Source of the DNA: Promethearchaeota archaeon
GTDB lineage: Archaea > Asgardarchaeota > Thorarchaeia > Thorarchaeales > Thorarchaeaceae
DNA: 49,642 bases
NCBI GenBank assembly: GCA_014728035.1
Contig: WJMJ01000100.1
Location: 1-49,642, forward strand
Reading direction: 5' to 3'
Made by a program: the position numbers and the translations under genes. Shown here piece after piece: positions 18,347 to 28,100 of the stretch. The notes below the pieces were generated by a model. It saw nothing but the letters and a program-made list of their open reading frames with translations, had not been told where the DNA came from and searched no databases. Positions within the stretch are counted from its first letter, which is position 1. Every line of letters starts with the position of its first letter.

Positions 18347-20023
18347 TTATTCTTCTTCTTGTTCTCGCAGTTCTCGTCGAAGGACTTTTCCTACAGAAGA
18401 TTTCGGAAGGGTATCAACAAACTCAACATCTGTGGGTACTTTATAGACAGCCATTTTTTCCTTGCAGAACGATCGAATCTCATCAACTGTAGCTGTCTGT
18501 CCTGGCTCTACAACTACATACGCCTTTACTGTTTCACCACGAGTTTCGTCAGGAACTCCAATAACAGCTGCTTCTCTTACCTTGGGGTGTTCAAAGAGTA
18601 CTTCTTCAACATCACGTGGCCAAACTTTGTAACCACTTGCATTTATGAGATCCTTCTTCCTATCCACAATGAAGGTCCAACCTTCTTCGTCCATCTTCGC
18701 GATATCCCCGGTTAGAAGCCATCCATCACTGGTAAGTACCGCATCAGTTTCATCTGGTCGGTTATGATATCCTTTCATCACCTGAGGTCCTTTGACAGCT
18801 AGCTCCCCTATTTCCCCAACAGGTAGAATTTTGGTCTTGTCTTCCAAATCAACAATTTTGCAATATGTACTTGGGAATGGAAGTCCAATGGAACCGATTT
18901 TTCTCTTGTCTTTGTCTAGTGGGTTAGCATGAGTAACAGGACTTGCTTCAGAGAGTCCATATCCCTCGATGATAATCGAATTGGTTGCTTCTTCAAACTT
19001 GCGCGTGACTTCAGCTGGTAATGCCATCGCTCCAGCAATCGAGAGCTTCAATGAAGTGATATCATATTTGCTAACTTCAGGATGTGTGTAAATGGATATA
19101 GCTAACGTCGCAACGATAGGGAAGAACGTTGGTTTGAGCTTGTCTATCAATCCTAGAAGTTTCTTCGTCTGTCTTGGATCCGTGAGAAGGATAATTCCGC
19201 ATCCCCAAGCCATTGCAAGATTCATGGTTACCGACTGGCCGAATATATGTTGTAACGGTAATGCTCCAACAAATTTCTCCTTTCCTCTATCAGCCATCCA
19301 ATCCATCCATGCAGCACATTGCATCCAGTTAGCTGTTAGATTTCTATGGGTTAACATAGCTGCTTTGGGGATACCAGTAGTTCCCCCCGTAAACTGGTAT
19401 ACCGCAATGTCTTCCGACGGGTTGATTTTAACATCGGGTACCTCAGGGACTGCATCTTCAAGAAAGTCTAACCATTCAATATCTCCCTCACGTAAGGGCG
19501 GGACGGACTTCATCTCTTTTCTGTATACTAACAAAGGTGCAAGTATCTGTTTCAGTTTGCCAAGATGGTCCCAACCAGCTGTCACAATGACCTTCTCAAG
19601 ATTGCTCTCATCTCTAACTGCTTCTACCACTTCCAAGAAGAAATTCAAAGTTACAATCACTTTGGCTCTTGTGTCTTGGAGATAGATTCTAAGTTCTTTC
19701 GGCATACTTAGAGGATTTACAGCAGTCACAATTGCTCCTGCTTTTAATGCTCCATAATATGCAATGACAAATTGTGGTGAGTTTGGTAGCATCAAAGCTA
19801 CTACATCACCTTTTCCTACACCTAGCTTTGTAAAACCATTCGCTGCTTTGGCAATATTTTCACCCAGCTCGCGAAATGTCATCTCTATTCCTTCATAATA
19901 TATCGCAGTGTTTTCTGGGAACTCCTCTATTGCTTCATCCAAAGCAGCCCATAGTGGGGTATCTGGAATATCAATATCATGAGGTGTACCTTCAACGTAC
20001 TGCTCAAGCCATGGTCTATCCAT
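18347..20023 (-). CDS. fadD: Long-chain acyl-CoA synthetase (AMP-forming)
   Basis: A 558-residue ANL-superfamily enzyme that activates a carboxylic acid with ATP and CoA. The P-loop is FTGGTTGIPKAAMLTH (about 211-226). The core motifs are GYGLSEASPVT, DGWLLTGDIAKMDEEGW and DRKKDLINASGYKVWP. The catalytic lysine lies in PKSSVGKVLRREL at the C-terminus. All adenylation and thioesterification residues appear intact. GAGG before the ATG at 20023 decides the start over an upstream GTG at 20041. The fatty-acid-like substrate is inferred from overall similarity to FadD; in an archaeon it may serve degradation of scavenged fatty acids or branched acids. It has its own terminator. Confidence 0.9.
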   Translation of the reverse strand: MDRPWLEQYVEGTPHDIDIPDTPLWAALDEAIEEFPENTAIYYEGIEMTFRELGENIAKAANGFTKLGVGKGDVVALMLPNSPQFVIAYYGALKAGAIVTAVNPLSMPKELRIYLQDTRAKVIVTLNFFLEVVEAVRDESNLEKVIVTAGWDHLGKLKQILAPLLVYRKEMKSVPPLREGDIEWLDFLEDAVPEVPDVKINPSEDIAVYQFTGGTTGIPKAAMLTHRNLTANWMQCAAWMDWMADRGKEKFVGALPLQHIFGQSVTMNLAMAWGCGIILLTDPRQTKKLLGLIDKLKPTFFPIVATLAISIYTHPEVSKYDITSLKLSIAGAMALPAEVTRKFEEATNSIIIEGYGLSEASPVTHANPLDKDKRKIGSIGLPFPSTYCKIVDLEDKTKILPVGEIGELAVKGPQVMKGYHNRPDETDAVLTSDGWLLTGDIAKMDEEGWTFIVDRKKDLINASGYKVWPRDVEEVLFEHPKVREAAVIGVPDETRGETVKAYVVVEPGQTATVDEIRSFCKEKMAVYKVPTDVEFVDTLPKSSVGKVLRRELREQEEE

Positions 20024-20218
20024 TTGTTTTTCCTCTTTCACCAGCGTTTTGCCTGAATAGTGTTACAATTTCCAATGAAGCATTTATTCTTTCCGATAAT
20101 TGGGATTTCGTAGTCATAACTATACTTTTGGAGTACGTATCTATCTATTTCAGAATTCTCAAACACATCTCATAATTCGTATCACGGAACTTTGATTTTA
20201 TCATAAAAGCCTGCAAGT

Positions 20219-21421
20219 TCAATCATTTCTTAGGCTGAATGCTTCCCGGATACACACCCAAACCGTTCTGGTTATCAGTGCCTTGATGTCAATTTCTTCA
20301 GAAGATTCCGCCATTGAATTAGAAACCAATTCTTGGATTTTCTTATCACGCTTCCCAATTTCAAATAGCACATCAGTGAATGGACCTGTGAATATTCTTT
20401 GTGCTAAGAGTTGATATGGGATCTCTTTTCCAAAATCCATTTTCCACAATGATTGATATTTCATCAGGTCTTCGATTGCTAGTCTACCATCATCTAATAA
20501 TTTGTCCAACACAACAGCTGCATACCTTCCTGCACGCATTGCATATACAATGCCTCCACCAGTTAATGGACTAACCATCCCCGCAGAATCGCCAACTAAT
20601 AAACAACGGTTACTCACGGTATTCTCTATGGTACCTCCAGTAGGTACTAATGCTCCTCGTGCTCTTGACAGGTCAGCCGAAGAGATGAGTAACTCTTGCT
20701 TTTTTAGTAACTTGATGAATTGTCTAAAGATGGTCGGTAATCCTTGTGCGTATTTTCCAACAATTCCCAGACCCACATTCACCGTTTCAGCTTTTGGAAA
20801 TATCCACCCATAACCTGGAAGCCCTCCAAGATTTGCAAAGAAATGATATCTTTTTTCACTTCCATACAAGTCAGTAATGGTATCTTCATCAATAGGGATT
20901 TCAGCAACCCTGCAAGCTGTAATGTCTTTGGAATCCCAACGTGTATTCAAGCCAGTAGACCTAGCTACCAAGCTTGAAACTCCATCACAACCTAATAGTA
21001 CCCTTCCCTTTGTTACATTCCCATCATCTGTCGTGACTTCGACACAGCTGTCAGAGAAATTCAGTCTTTTCGCCCGTTTACCAAGAAGCAGCTCTACTCC
21101 ATTATCTATCGCACAATTCAATAGTGCATTATCAAAATCGGTTCTGAGTGCTACTGCCATGTCAACTTTTCCTTGTAAAGCAGTTCTTCTATTAGGTGAG
21201 TGAATTATTCCAACTTTGCACACACCTTTGAGGTACGTTCTCTCTTTAGCCCTCAAGTATGGGAATTCATCAACGATCTCTCTAGCGAAACCTCCTCCAC
21301 AAGGTTTGTCTCTGGGAAAAGTGTCTTTATCAATCAAACATGTCGAAATTCCCATCTTGCTCAGATAACGAGCCGCAGTAGATCCAGCAGGTCCAGCACC
21401 GATGATTACAACATCATACAT
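20219..21421 (-). CDS. Geranylgeranyl reductase family flavoprotein
   Basis: A 400-residue FAD-dependent reductase of the family that saturates geranylgeranyl chains of archaeal membrane lipids. The Rossmann motif is DVVIIGAGPAGSTAARYL at residues 3-20, followed by FPRDKPCGGG, which matches the family's PxxKxCGxG motif near residues 37-44. The FAD ribityl motif is LLVGDSAGMVSPLTGGGI, and there is a further helical C-terminal domain. AGGAAG before the ATG at 21421 sets the start. Archaeal genomes carry several paralogs, so the exact substrate (archaetidyl lipid, menaquinone or polyprenol) cannot be told. Neighbouring lipid genes (acyl-CoA synthetase, glycerophosphodiesterase) fit a lipid role. 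Confidence 0.88.
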   Translation of the reverse strand: MYDVVIIGAGPAGSTAARYLSKMGISTCLIDKDTFPRDKPCGGGFAREIVDEFPYLRAKERTYLKGVCKVGIIHSPNRRTALQGKVDMAVALRTDFDNALLNCAIDNGVELLLGKRAKRLNFSDSCVEVTTDDGNVTKGRVLLGCDGVSSLVARSTGLNTRWDSKDITACRVAEIPIDEDTITDLYGSEKRYHFFANLGGLPGYGWIFPKAETVNVGLGIVGKYAQGLPTIFRQFIKLLKKQELLISSADLSRARGALVPTGGTIENTVSNRCLLVGDSAGMVSPLTGGGIVYAMRAGRYAAVVLDKLLDDGRLAIEDLMKYQSLWKMDFGKEIPYQLLAQRIFTGPFTDVLFEIGKRDKKIQELVSNSMAESSEEIDIKALITRTVWVCIREAFSLRND

Positions 21422-21513
21422 CAAATCTTCCTTCCTGAGAGACTGGTTTTTAGTTGCAGTAGGTTCTGCTTGAAAAGTTTGTTATTGATATATACCTGCA
21501 AAGATTAAAGGCA

Positions 21514-23106
21514 ATGCGATTTAGAACTAGTCAGAATGAGGTTTTCTTGGTGAGTATCGTACGCGAATATTTCTCTCGATTTATTACTCAGAGAAGGAAA
21601 TTGAGGAGTGAAATCCAGGACAATCAAGTATTGGATTCAATTCTGCATTATGCAACAACAAGCGTTTTAGTTATGAATACGGTTCTCATTCTCTACGTGT
21701 CCATTTCTATTGCCCTTAAGATGACAATAGCTGGATTGGCCATACTAGATTCTATACCTATCATATTCTACATTCTTCCCCTTTTAGTCATTCTACCCTC
21801 ACTAACTTACTCATATTACACTTCTAGGTCTGCTGCTATCAATTTTATTATTATTCTTATTTCATCAATCTTTTTCTATCTTCTTTCCGCTCTAGTTAGA
21901 GGATTCATCATCTGTCTTATTCTGAATATATTCGCATTAGGAGTTCTATTTGTACTAGGTAGGTTTAGACCTGAAGGAAAGATTACTGATGTCGGAAAGA
22001 AGGGGATTGCATTGTTTGTTATCTTCAATCTCTTGGGTCTAGCTTTCCCAATATCTGTTAGTTTAATGGGGGAAAATCCAATTGCTTTCATCCAAAACCA
22101 GGAGGCAACAATTGAGATCGAAGTTCCTTTGGATAATTCTACGTATATTGAACCCACTTCTACGTTAATCGATGATATTCAACTTTCCGGGTTCGGATTG
22201 AATCTTCTCATAGATGAAAATGATGAAACGTCATGGACTCATCTATCGGACTGGATGAATGCAACTAATAGTACTGAAATATCTGTTTCCGTATTAATGA
22301 AGACTAATCGTTCATCTCTAGATGGATATTCTAATGCAACTATAACAAACATGGAATTACAAAGGAGTATCTATCAGCGATATATGTCCGGATTGGAACG
22401 TATTGAAAACCTAATTTCAACTATGAATTACTCACTACATGATCTTACACTCCGGTTTGATATGACATTTTCAAATGCTGAGTGGATACAGTTCATGCAA
22501 TACATTCAGGGTGTCGATCTGGTCGGGTTTACTTCAATGCTCAGAAAAGGACTTGATTTGATTAATGTCACTGAGATTTCCGAGATGGAAACAGCGCTCT
22601 TAGAGGCAGTAGATCAGAATATGATGAAGACTGGCTTCATGTTAGAATCATTTGTATTAGATGATCTAATAGACCATGATACATTACTCACTCCGTTGTG
22701 CGGAGTAACAATTAGGAGTTTATTGGAGAATAATCACTTAGACAACATCTATGACATCAGACGGTCTCGGTTTTCTGAAGGTATGAATGGTGATGTCGGT
22801 GAGTACGCTGCGCATAGTTATTCAAGAAGTGCAGGTTTGTATGAATCAGGAGTGCGACTTGGCGATATAGGACATGAAGTATACAGTGATTCTAGAACTA
22901 TTCAGAATGATATTGTAATCATAGCAGGAAATGGTGCGAGTACTATATCGATTTCATCACTACCCCAACTTCTCAATCATGAATCTTTCCCTTTACTGGG
23001 ATTGATTATTGATATTAGTGGTGTTGACGTGACATATACATTCAGAGTATTTGCGTTCAGAGCGGTGTTCATTGCAATCGATTCATTCGATTTATTGTTG
23101 TTCTAA
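21514..23106 (+). CDS. Membrane protein with a large C-terminal extracytoplasmic domain
   Basis: A 530-residue protein that I do not recognise. Five or six spans lie in residues 45-190 (for example SVLVMNTVLILYVSISIAL and FIICLILNIFALGVLFVLG). A roughly 300-residue soluble domain follows, with many N-x-S/T sites, suggesting it lies outside. The very C-terminus is hydrophobic. Its stop overlaps the stop of the convergent gene by four bases. No catalytic motif is evident. Confidence 0.65.
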   Translation: MRFRTSQNEVFLVSIVREYFSRFITQRRKLRSEIQDNQVLDSILHYATTSVLVMNTVLILYVSISIALKMTIAGLAILDSIPIIFYILPLLVILPSLTYSYYTSRSAAINFIIILISSIFFYLLSALVRGFIICLILNIFALGVLFVLGRFRPEGKITDVGKKGIALFVIFNLLGLAFPISVSLMGENPIAFIQNQEATIEIEVPLDNSTYIEPTSTLIDDIQLSGFGLNLLIDENDETSWTHLSDWMNATNSTEISVSVLMKTNRSSLDGYSNATITNMELQRSIYQRYMSGLERIENLISTMNYSLHDLTLRFDMTFSNAEWIQFMQYIQGVDLVGFTSMLRKGLDLINVTEISEMETALLEAVDQNMMKTGFMLESFVLDDLIDHDTLLTPLCGVTIRSLLENNHLDNIYDIRRSRFSEGMNGDVGEYAAHSYSRSAGLYESGVRLGDIGHEVYSDSRTIQNDIVIIAGNGASTISISSLPQLLNHESFPLLGLIIDISGVDVTYTFRVFAFRAVFIAIDSFDLLLF

Positions 23107-24011
23107 GGCTCTGCAACATATACTTCGAATACACCAGACCACATGTCGCTGCTTTCTGCAGTCTTGATAAGCAATCTACCATCAACATTGACGCCTACTG
23201 GTTTTGCTTTACTCTTCTTCCATATCTCTGTGAATATTATTGAGTGAATTTGAGTCTGAAAGTCTTCTGTCACTCTTGATATCATTGAATCAACATAAGC
23301 CTGATTGATTCCAGCATCTGACAGGTCTTTATTAACTCGAAAAAGTCTCTCTTCATTCACAGCTCCAACTTTCTTATCGAAGGAATACCCAATACCTCCG
23401 ACAAAATGAAATACGCCATGTTCAACTATTGGTTGATCGTCCATCACAATAATATCATCATTGTCTAGGATTACATATTCCGGTGAAGCAACAATAAAAG
23501 GAATTTTACCGGCCTCTGTGGCAACATCGTCAAATTTGAGTTTTTTTCTCAAATAGTCATCAAGGGTCTTTACACATCTATCATATCTGAATGGTTCGAA
23601 ATCATCCATATGGATAACATTTCGTGCTTTCCGAGCTAATACATCAATAGCTCTTTGACATTTTTTGAGAAACTCTATACGTTCTGAGGTCGTTGTAAGT
23701 AATTTTCCAGCTGCAAAACCAGCTCTAATGTATTTCATAGCTTTGAAATCTTCAAGTAGTGTCCTGCTGAGATATGTGTTATCTTCTCCTTCGAAGAATC
23801 CTTCTTCTTCTCCAATTACTTCGGGTAATGGATTTCCAATGTAAACTTGGACTTCTTTTCCTCTTTTTGGATTGAAGAATAACCCGAAGTCCATACCTGT
23901 GGTCGGTAAATCGGATAGTTGCCTGACGAATGCACCTTCTGGAATTATCTCTCTCGTTTTTCCCTTGGTATAAATTTGAGAATATCTTGCAAAGAGATCT
24001 TTTCTGGACAT
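23103..24011 (-). CDS. Conserved-looking soluble protein of unknown function
   Basis: A 302-residue soluble, mixed alpha/beta protein with no recognised motif. It contains a lysine/arginine-rich middle (about 110-185). A possible beta domain near residues 195-235 (VILDNDDIIVMDDQPIVEHG) is followed by a C-terminal domain ending WSGVFEVYVAEP. There is no signal peptide or membrane span. Codon use looks like that of its neighbours. The gene converges with and overlaps the preceding membrane-protein gene by four bases at their stops. The function is unknown. Confidence 0.65.
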   Translation of the reverse strand: MSRKDLFARYSQIYTKGKTREIIPEGAFVRQLSDLPTTGMDFGLFFNPKRGKEVQVYIGNPLPEVIGEEEGFFEGEDNTYLSRTLLEDFKAMKYIRAGFAAGKLLTTTSERIEFLKKCQRAIDVLARKARNVIHMDDFEPFRYDRCVKTLDDYLRKKLKFDDVATEAGKIPFIVASPEYVILDNDDIIVMDDQPIVEHGVFHFVGGIGYSFDKKVGAVNEERLFRVNKDLSDAGINQAYVDSMISRVTEDFQTQIHSIIFTEIWKKSKAKPVGVNVDGRLLIKTAESSDMWSGVFEVYVAEP

Positions 24012-24165
24012 ATCTTCGACTTCCCTACTCTGTGATTATTCTTATCGTCTATTATCTCTATTGGCTATTACAAGGTCCACTGACAATCAGCATCGTTCCC
24101 AACCGCACGCAACCCATATTTGTTCCACAAGCTATAAAGGTGATTCTTTCTCCCTCGCATATCGG

Positions 24166-24180
24166 ATAATATATCTATAT
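24166..24180 (+). promoter_or_regulatory. Candidate TATA box for the DnaJ-zinc membrane protein
   Basis: An AT-only run beginning ATAATATAT lies about 25-35 bases before the ATG at 24202, the expected place for an archaeal TATA element feeding a short leader. Confidence 0.35.
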
Positions 24181-24201
24181 TTCTGCAATAGGTTGATAAA
24201 A

Positions 24202-24501
24202 ATGGAACGAACTAGACTTGGTCTAATAATTGCTATTGGTGGGGTAATTATATTCTTGATTGCGATGCTTATTCTATTACCAGAGATATCTCTTTATGTT
24301 CCAGCATTGCTTGTTATGTTCATTGGAATTACTATGATTGGTATTGGGGGAGCTATTGCTAAAGGATTTGACAGAAGTTTAGATGTTCCAGAAACTGATT
24401 GTTATTATTGCAACGGGTCAGGCAAAATCCAAGGCCCAGAGGGTTCAGAGTCATGTCCTAGATGCGGTGGTACGGGATTAGCAAGGCCAGATGATGAATA
24501 G
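24202..24501 (+). CDS. Small membrane protein with DnaJ-type zinc motif
   Basis: A 99-residue protein with two spans (about residues 6-27 and 31-52) followed by a cytosolic zinc domain with C67-YYC-NGSGK and C85-PRC-GGTG. These two CxxCxGxG-like units are the repeat of the DnaJ cysteine-rich domain. The J domain itself is absent. An upstream ATG in the same frame would add 47 unlikely residues, so I use the ATG at 24202. It is followed 29 bases later by the glycerophosphodiesterase gene and may share its transcript. The role is unknown; a membrane-tethered binding or redox role is an inference. Confidence 0.7.
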   Translation: MERTRLGLIIAIGGVIIFLIAMLILLPEISLYVPALLVMFIGITMIGIGGAIAKGFDRSLDVPETDCYYCNGSGKIQGPEGSESCPRCGGTGLARPDDE

Positions 24502-24530
24502 TCCGATTATAGGAAACATGAGGGCATATC

Positions 24531-25226
24531 ATGCGCAAATGCTTAATCATTGGACATAGAGGTTACCCTCTCAAAGCTCCTGAAAATACCTTGAAGTCTT
24601 TTCAAATGGCCGCAGAACAAGGAGCTGATATGGTCGAGCTTGACGTTCAACTCACTGCAGATAACGAACTTGTATGCATTCATGATTATGAAGTATCCAG
24701 AACCACTTCAGGATCCGGTTCTGTTCATGAAATGACCCTAAAAGAACTAAGAGAGTTAGATGCTGGAGATGGTGAAAGAATCCCATTGCTCTCTGAGGTT
24801 CTGGATTATGCCAAAAATACGATTGATGTAAATATTGAACTTAAGATTCCTGGCATTGAGAACCAAGTTGTTGACATAATCAGAAGTAGAACTATGACAC
24901 ACCACGTACTTGTGAGTAGTTTCATTCACGGCTCACTCCAAGTGATTAAGGATTTAGATAAAACCTTGAAAACAGCTGCTTTAGTTAGTCAGTTACCTAA
25001 TGATGTGGTTTCCTATTGCATGGACTTGAATGTGGACGCACTAAATCCCTTATATTCACTTGTCAATGCAGAACTCGTAGAAAAACTGCATTGTGCAGGT
25101 TTGGAAGTATTTCCCTGGACAGTCAATGACCCGCAAATAATTCTGAATATGCTTGATATGAATGTCGATGGGATAATTTCAGATGATGTGGAAGTACTGG
25201 CTAATCTAATTGGTACTTTCAAGTAG
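24531..25226 (+). CDS. ugpQ: Glycerophosphodiester phosphodiesterase
   Basis: A 231-residue GDPD-family TIM-barrel enzyme. It shows the conserved GHRGYPLKAPENT (H9, E18), DMVELDVQLTAD (E37, D39) and VCIHDYEVSRTTSGSG (H51) motifs, and the later metal ligand in VNIELK. These are the complete metal and catalytic residues. The enzyme hydrolyses glycerophosphodiesters to glycerol phosphate and an alcohol. There is no signal peptide, so it is cytosolic. In archaea the natural substrate may be sn-glycerol-1-phosphate-based diesters or scavenged bacterial ones; this is not decidable here. The gene meets the hydrolase gene head-on with 12 bases between stops. Confidence 0.92.
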   Translation: MRKCLIIGHRGYPLKAPENTLKSFQMAAEQGADMVELDVQLTADNELVCIHDYEVSRTTSGSGSVHEMTLKELRELDAGDGERIPLLSEVLDYAKNTIDVNIELKIPGIENQVVDIIRSRTMTHHVLVSSFIHGSLQVIKDLDKTLKTAALVSQLPNDVVSYCMDLNVDALNPLYSLVNAELVEKLHCAGLEVFPWTVNDPQIILNMLDMNVDGIISDDVEVLANLIGTFK

Positions 25227-25238
25227 GAAAAATTTTGA

Positions 25239-25991
25239 TTATCCTGCAGTGATTTCATGAATCCAGTCTAGTGTGACGGGATAGATTTCTTTTCTCGTCG
25301 GATGGCACGTGATAACATGTTGTGCACCTTCAAGCAAAACAAATTTCTTTTTCACTGACGATACTGAACGAAATGCTACTTTTCCACACTGGGGGTTTAT
25401 TGTTTTATCATCAGTTCCATGAATAATAAAAACTGGAATCTCTATCTGGTGAAGATTATCCCTCACTTCTTTAGTCAGTTTCACCAATTCATGGATTGCA
25501 GACAGCGGTTCTCGTTCATACTTTCGTCTTGGAATATCATATAGCTCCATCATATCAGACAAATCAACATCACGATACTTCTTGACTCTCTTAAGTATTG
25601 GAAGTACTCGGATCAGGGGATTTTCTATTCTGAGAGCTGGGGCAAAAACAACAAGACCATCGATGGAATGATCATGCTCCCCAATATGTAAAGCTAAAGC
25701 ACCTCCCATTGAGAGCCCTCCAACAAAGACATATTCTGTGTTCCAACTTCTCACTTTTTCAAGACCGCGTGTGACTGAATTATACCAGTCGAATCGCGTC
25801 TTTGTTGCCAAGTCTTCTGGATTAGTATCGTGTCCTGCAATTCTTACTGAAAAAGAAGCGATATTGTTCTCATACAAGAATTCTGCATAGGATGCTACTT
25901 CATCTGGTGCAGCACCAAATCCATGAATTAAAAGGAAGGCGACATTTGCATCAGAAGGTTGACGAATTACTCCATCAATCTCCTGAGCCAA
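25239..25991 (-). CDS. Alpha/beta hydrolase (carboxylesterase/monoacylglycerol lipase-like)
   Basis: A 250-residue serine hydrolase. The oxyanion strand is LLIHGFGAAPDE (20-31), the nucleophile elbow is GLSMGG (92-97, Ser94), the acid lies in HGTDDKTI (about 191-198) and the histidine is in GAQHVITCH (His225). The helical cap between about 120 and 170 is short, as in carboxylesterase Est30 and monoglyceride lipases. The start is a TTG supported by GGTGA seven bases earlier. The protein is cytosolic. Next to a glycerophosphodiesterase and near an acyl-CoA synthetase, lipid ester cleavage is a reasonable guess. Confidence 0.85.
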   Translation of the reverse strand: MAQEIDGVIRQPSDANVAFLLIHGFGAAPDEVASYAEFLYENNIASFSVRIAGHDTNPEDLATKTRFDWYNSVTRGLEKVRSWNTEYVFVGGLSMGGALALHIGEHDHSIDGLVVFAPALRIENPLIRVLPILKRVKKYRDVDLSDMMELYDIPRRKYEREPLSAIHELVKLTKEVRDNLHQIEIPVFIIHGTDDKTINPQCGKVAFRSVSSVKKKFVLLEGAQHVITCHPTRKEIYPVTLDWIHEITAG

Positions 25992-26022
25992 TGTCTTTTC
26001 ACCTATATTCTCGAGAGATGGT

Positions 26023-27966
26023 CTATTGTTCTGGATTTCTTTCGAACTTCCAGCCCTCTTTCAAAAAGCCTAGTCTTATTCCACCAATAATCCAACCAAT
26101 GATTGATAGTATTTCAAGACTGACTACGAGTGTTACTAATAGGGTAATAACAATCGCAACTTGTTGAGAACTTGGGAATCCTGAGAAGACTGCAAGTGCA
26201 ACAATTGCAACAAGAGCACCAGCTGCTATTCCAACAATTGCTGTCATTCGAAGAATGCCACCTTCCATCTTATGACCTTTCTCTTCAACTTCACCTGCAA
26301 TATTGAGGTTTAGTGAAAGTACGATTACTAAGGTCAATGCATAGAGTGCAAACATAATCGAAGCTGCTGTTAGAGCCATGTGTGACAGGTCATCGTTACC
26401 TGCAATGGTTGGAATCAGCAGGACGAACAGAACGGTTAGTCCTCCGAGCGTATCAGTAGCTCCATATCCGCCTTTGTGTGCAAATCCGGAGAGTGTGAGG
26501 TTTCGTATAACAATTGCAATCAGTGGGAATATCAAAATTGTTGGTGCTTGTACCCACACTGGGATTCCAGGAATCAGCTCCATGTTATACCAAAGATTGG
26601 TGGGCCAAATAGCTGGTGGTCCTACACCTAACATTCCCAATAGGATTATTATTAGAGCTAACGAGGCTAGGGAAGAAACTACTACAGTTGCCCATGGTAC
26701 TGAGAATGCAGTTAATCCACGAACTCTTGTTTCTATCATTAATACGAATTGAGAAAGAACTACAAATGCCCATGGTATTAGAACAGTCAATAGCAGTGTA
26801 TGTGGTGATAGTAACATGAAGATTGAAGCAACAACTAATGGCAGTCCTGTGATTACGTCTGTTGTTGACACGTAAAGTGCACCCATAAAGAACAAGATTG
26901 CCGGCCCAGAGATTGTCATGAAGAACAGTGATCCTTCCACAGCTCCTTGAATAGCTGTCCCAGCTTGACCTGCAAAAAGGATGCCGACGAAAGCCATTAG
27001 AATCATGAGTGCTTTCAAACCACCTTTTACAATATCATCACCAATATCTACCTTCTTCAATTCCTTTGCTCCCAATCTAGGTGCTAAGAATATCCAAGTC
27101 ATTAGCATCATTAGAAATGCTTGAACCAAAGCAGGATTTGTGAATGGTAACACGTTTGATGAAGACATTGCACCCCAGGGTCTCCACACGAAAGCTGGGT
27201 CATATCCATCTTCTACAATTTCAGCTATAGGTCCAATTAGAACTGCAGCAGTTCCAATGAGAACTGATAAGAAGCCTACTAAACCAAATGCGAACTTTGC
27301 TTTTTCGGGACTTCTTGCGTATTCTCTGAATGCACCAGTTGGGGATCTATAGTATAGAAAGCCCATAAACTGTCCAGCAATTAATATGATATATGATGCG
27401 TAGTATAACCCAGGTCCTAATACAACTCCAAGAGCCATGATTGGGAATACTAGGGCATTTAACACTCCAGCAATAGTTCCAATCCATGTCTTGCTTGTAT
27501 CAACGTAAAAAGTAACTCCGATTTGCCAGAATATCAAGAACATTGATGTATATAAAGCAAGGTTACCAACTAGAGTTTCTAGTTGCTGTGGAGAAGTTGC
27601 CTCAGGTGCTCCAAGAATATTGATTACCAATAATAATGCAAAAAGTAAAGTTAACCAATTGACTTGAGCAAGAGAAGCTCCAGTCTTTTCTCGTATTTCT
27701 TTTGAACCATAAGTTTGAAGCAATAAGCTAACTGCAAGTAGTCCAACAAAAGCAAGTGAAAGTATGGAGTATCCCGGGTCGTTAATGTTGCTGCTATAGA
27801 TGCTTGCAACATTTGAAAGAGGAAGTAAAGCTACTCCTCCTGCAATGAGACCGATCACTCCAGCGATCAATCCTATTATTGAACCAAAACTAGATAGTTT
27901 TGCCATTGGTTCGATTTTCTTTCCGTCAGTAGTTGTCTGAGTAAGTAGAGATCTTATCTCGGCCAT
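26023..27966 (-). CDS. Large polytopic membrane protein of unknown function
   Basis: A 647-residue, very hydrophobic protein with perhaps 18 spans and short loops throughout. I do not recognise a transporter family. No charged residues that would mark a proton pathway or an ATPase stand out. Gly, Ala and Pro are common in the spans. The only sizeable loops are near residues 220-230 and 265-290. GAGAGGAATGAGAG before the ATG gives a good start. A perfect 12-base palindrome lies 18 bases upstream. It is a single gene in its orientation and is divergent from the small-ORF/aldehyde-oxidoreductase operon. Confidence 0.7.
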   Translation of the reverse strand: MAEIRSLLTQTTTDGKKIEPMAKLSSFGSIIGLIAGVIGLIAGGVALLPLSNVASIYSSNINDPGYSILSLAFVGLLAVSLLLQTYGSKEIREKTGASLAQVNWLTLLFALLLVINILGAPEATSPQQLETLVGNLALYTSMFLIFWQIGVTFYVDTSKTWIGTIAGVLNALVFPIMALGVVLGPGLYYASYIILIAGQFMGFLYYRSPTGAFREYARSPEKAKFAFGLVGFLSVLIGTAAVLIGPIAEIVEDGYDPAFVWRPWGAMSSSNVLPFTNPALVQAFLMMLMTWIFLAPRLGAKELKKVDIGDDIVKGGLKALMILMAFVGILFAGQAGTAIQGAVEGSLFFMTISGPAILFFMGALYVSTTDVITGLPLVVASIFMLLSPHTLLLTVLIPWAFVVLSQFVLMIETRVRGLTAFSVPWATVVVSSLASLALIIILLGMLGVGPPAIWPTNLWYNMELIPGIPVWVQAPTILIFPLIAIVIRNLTLSGFAHKGGYGATDTLGGLTVLFVLLIPTIAGNDDLSHMALTAASIMFALYALTLVIVLSLNLNIAGEVEEKGHKMEGGILRMTAIVGIAAGALVAIVALAVFSGFPSSQQVAIVITLLVTLVVSLEILSIIGWIIGGIRLGFLKEGWKFERNPEQ

Positions 27967-27984
27967 CTCTCATTCCTCTCGTAA

Positions 27985-27996
27985 GGGCATATGCCC
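27985..27996. promoter_or_regulatory. Perfect 12-base palindrome upstream of the membrane protein
   Basis: GGGCATATGCCC is a perfect palindrome placed 18 bases before the ATG at 27966. An 11-base part of it with one flanking base (AGGGCATATGC) recurs in the intergenic region at 37585-37595. It may be an operator or part of the leader. This is a candidate only. Confidence 0.35.
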
Positions 27997-28100
27997 GCCT
28001 AATCGTATCAAATCGGCAGGGTATAAATGCTTAACTCTTGGCGAAAATACTCACTTAAAAGGAATCCTTTTTGAGACATTTGGATAATCAATACCAATAG

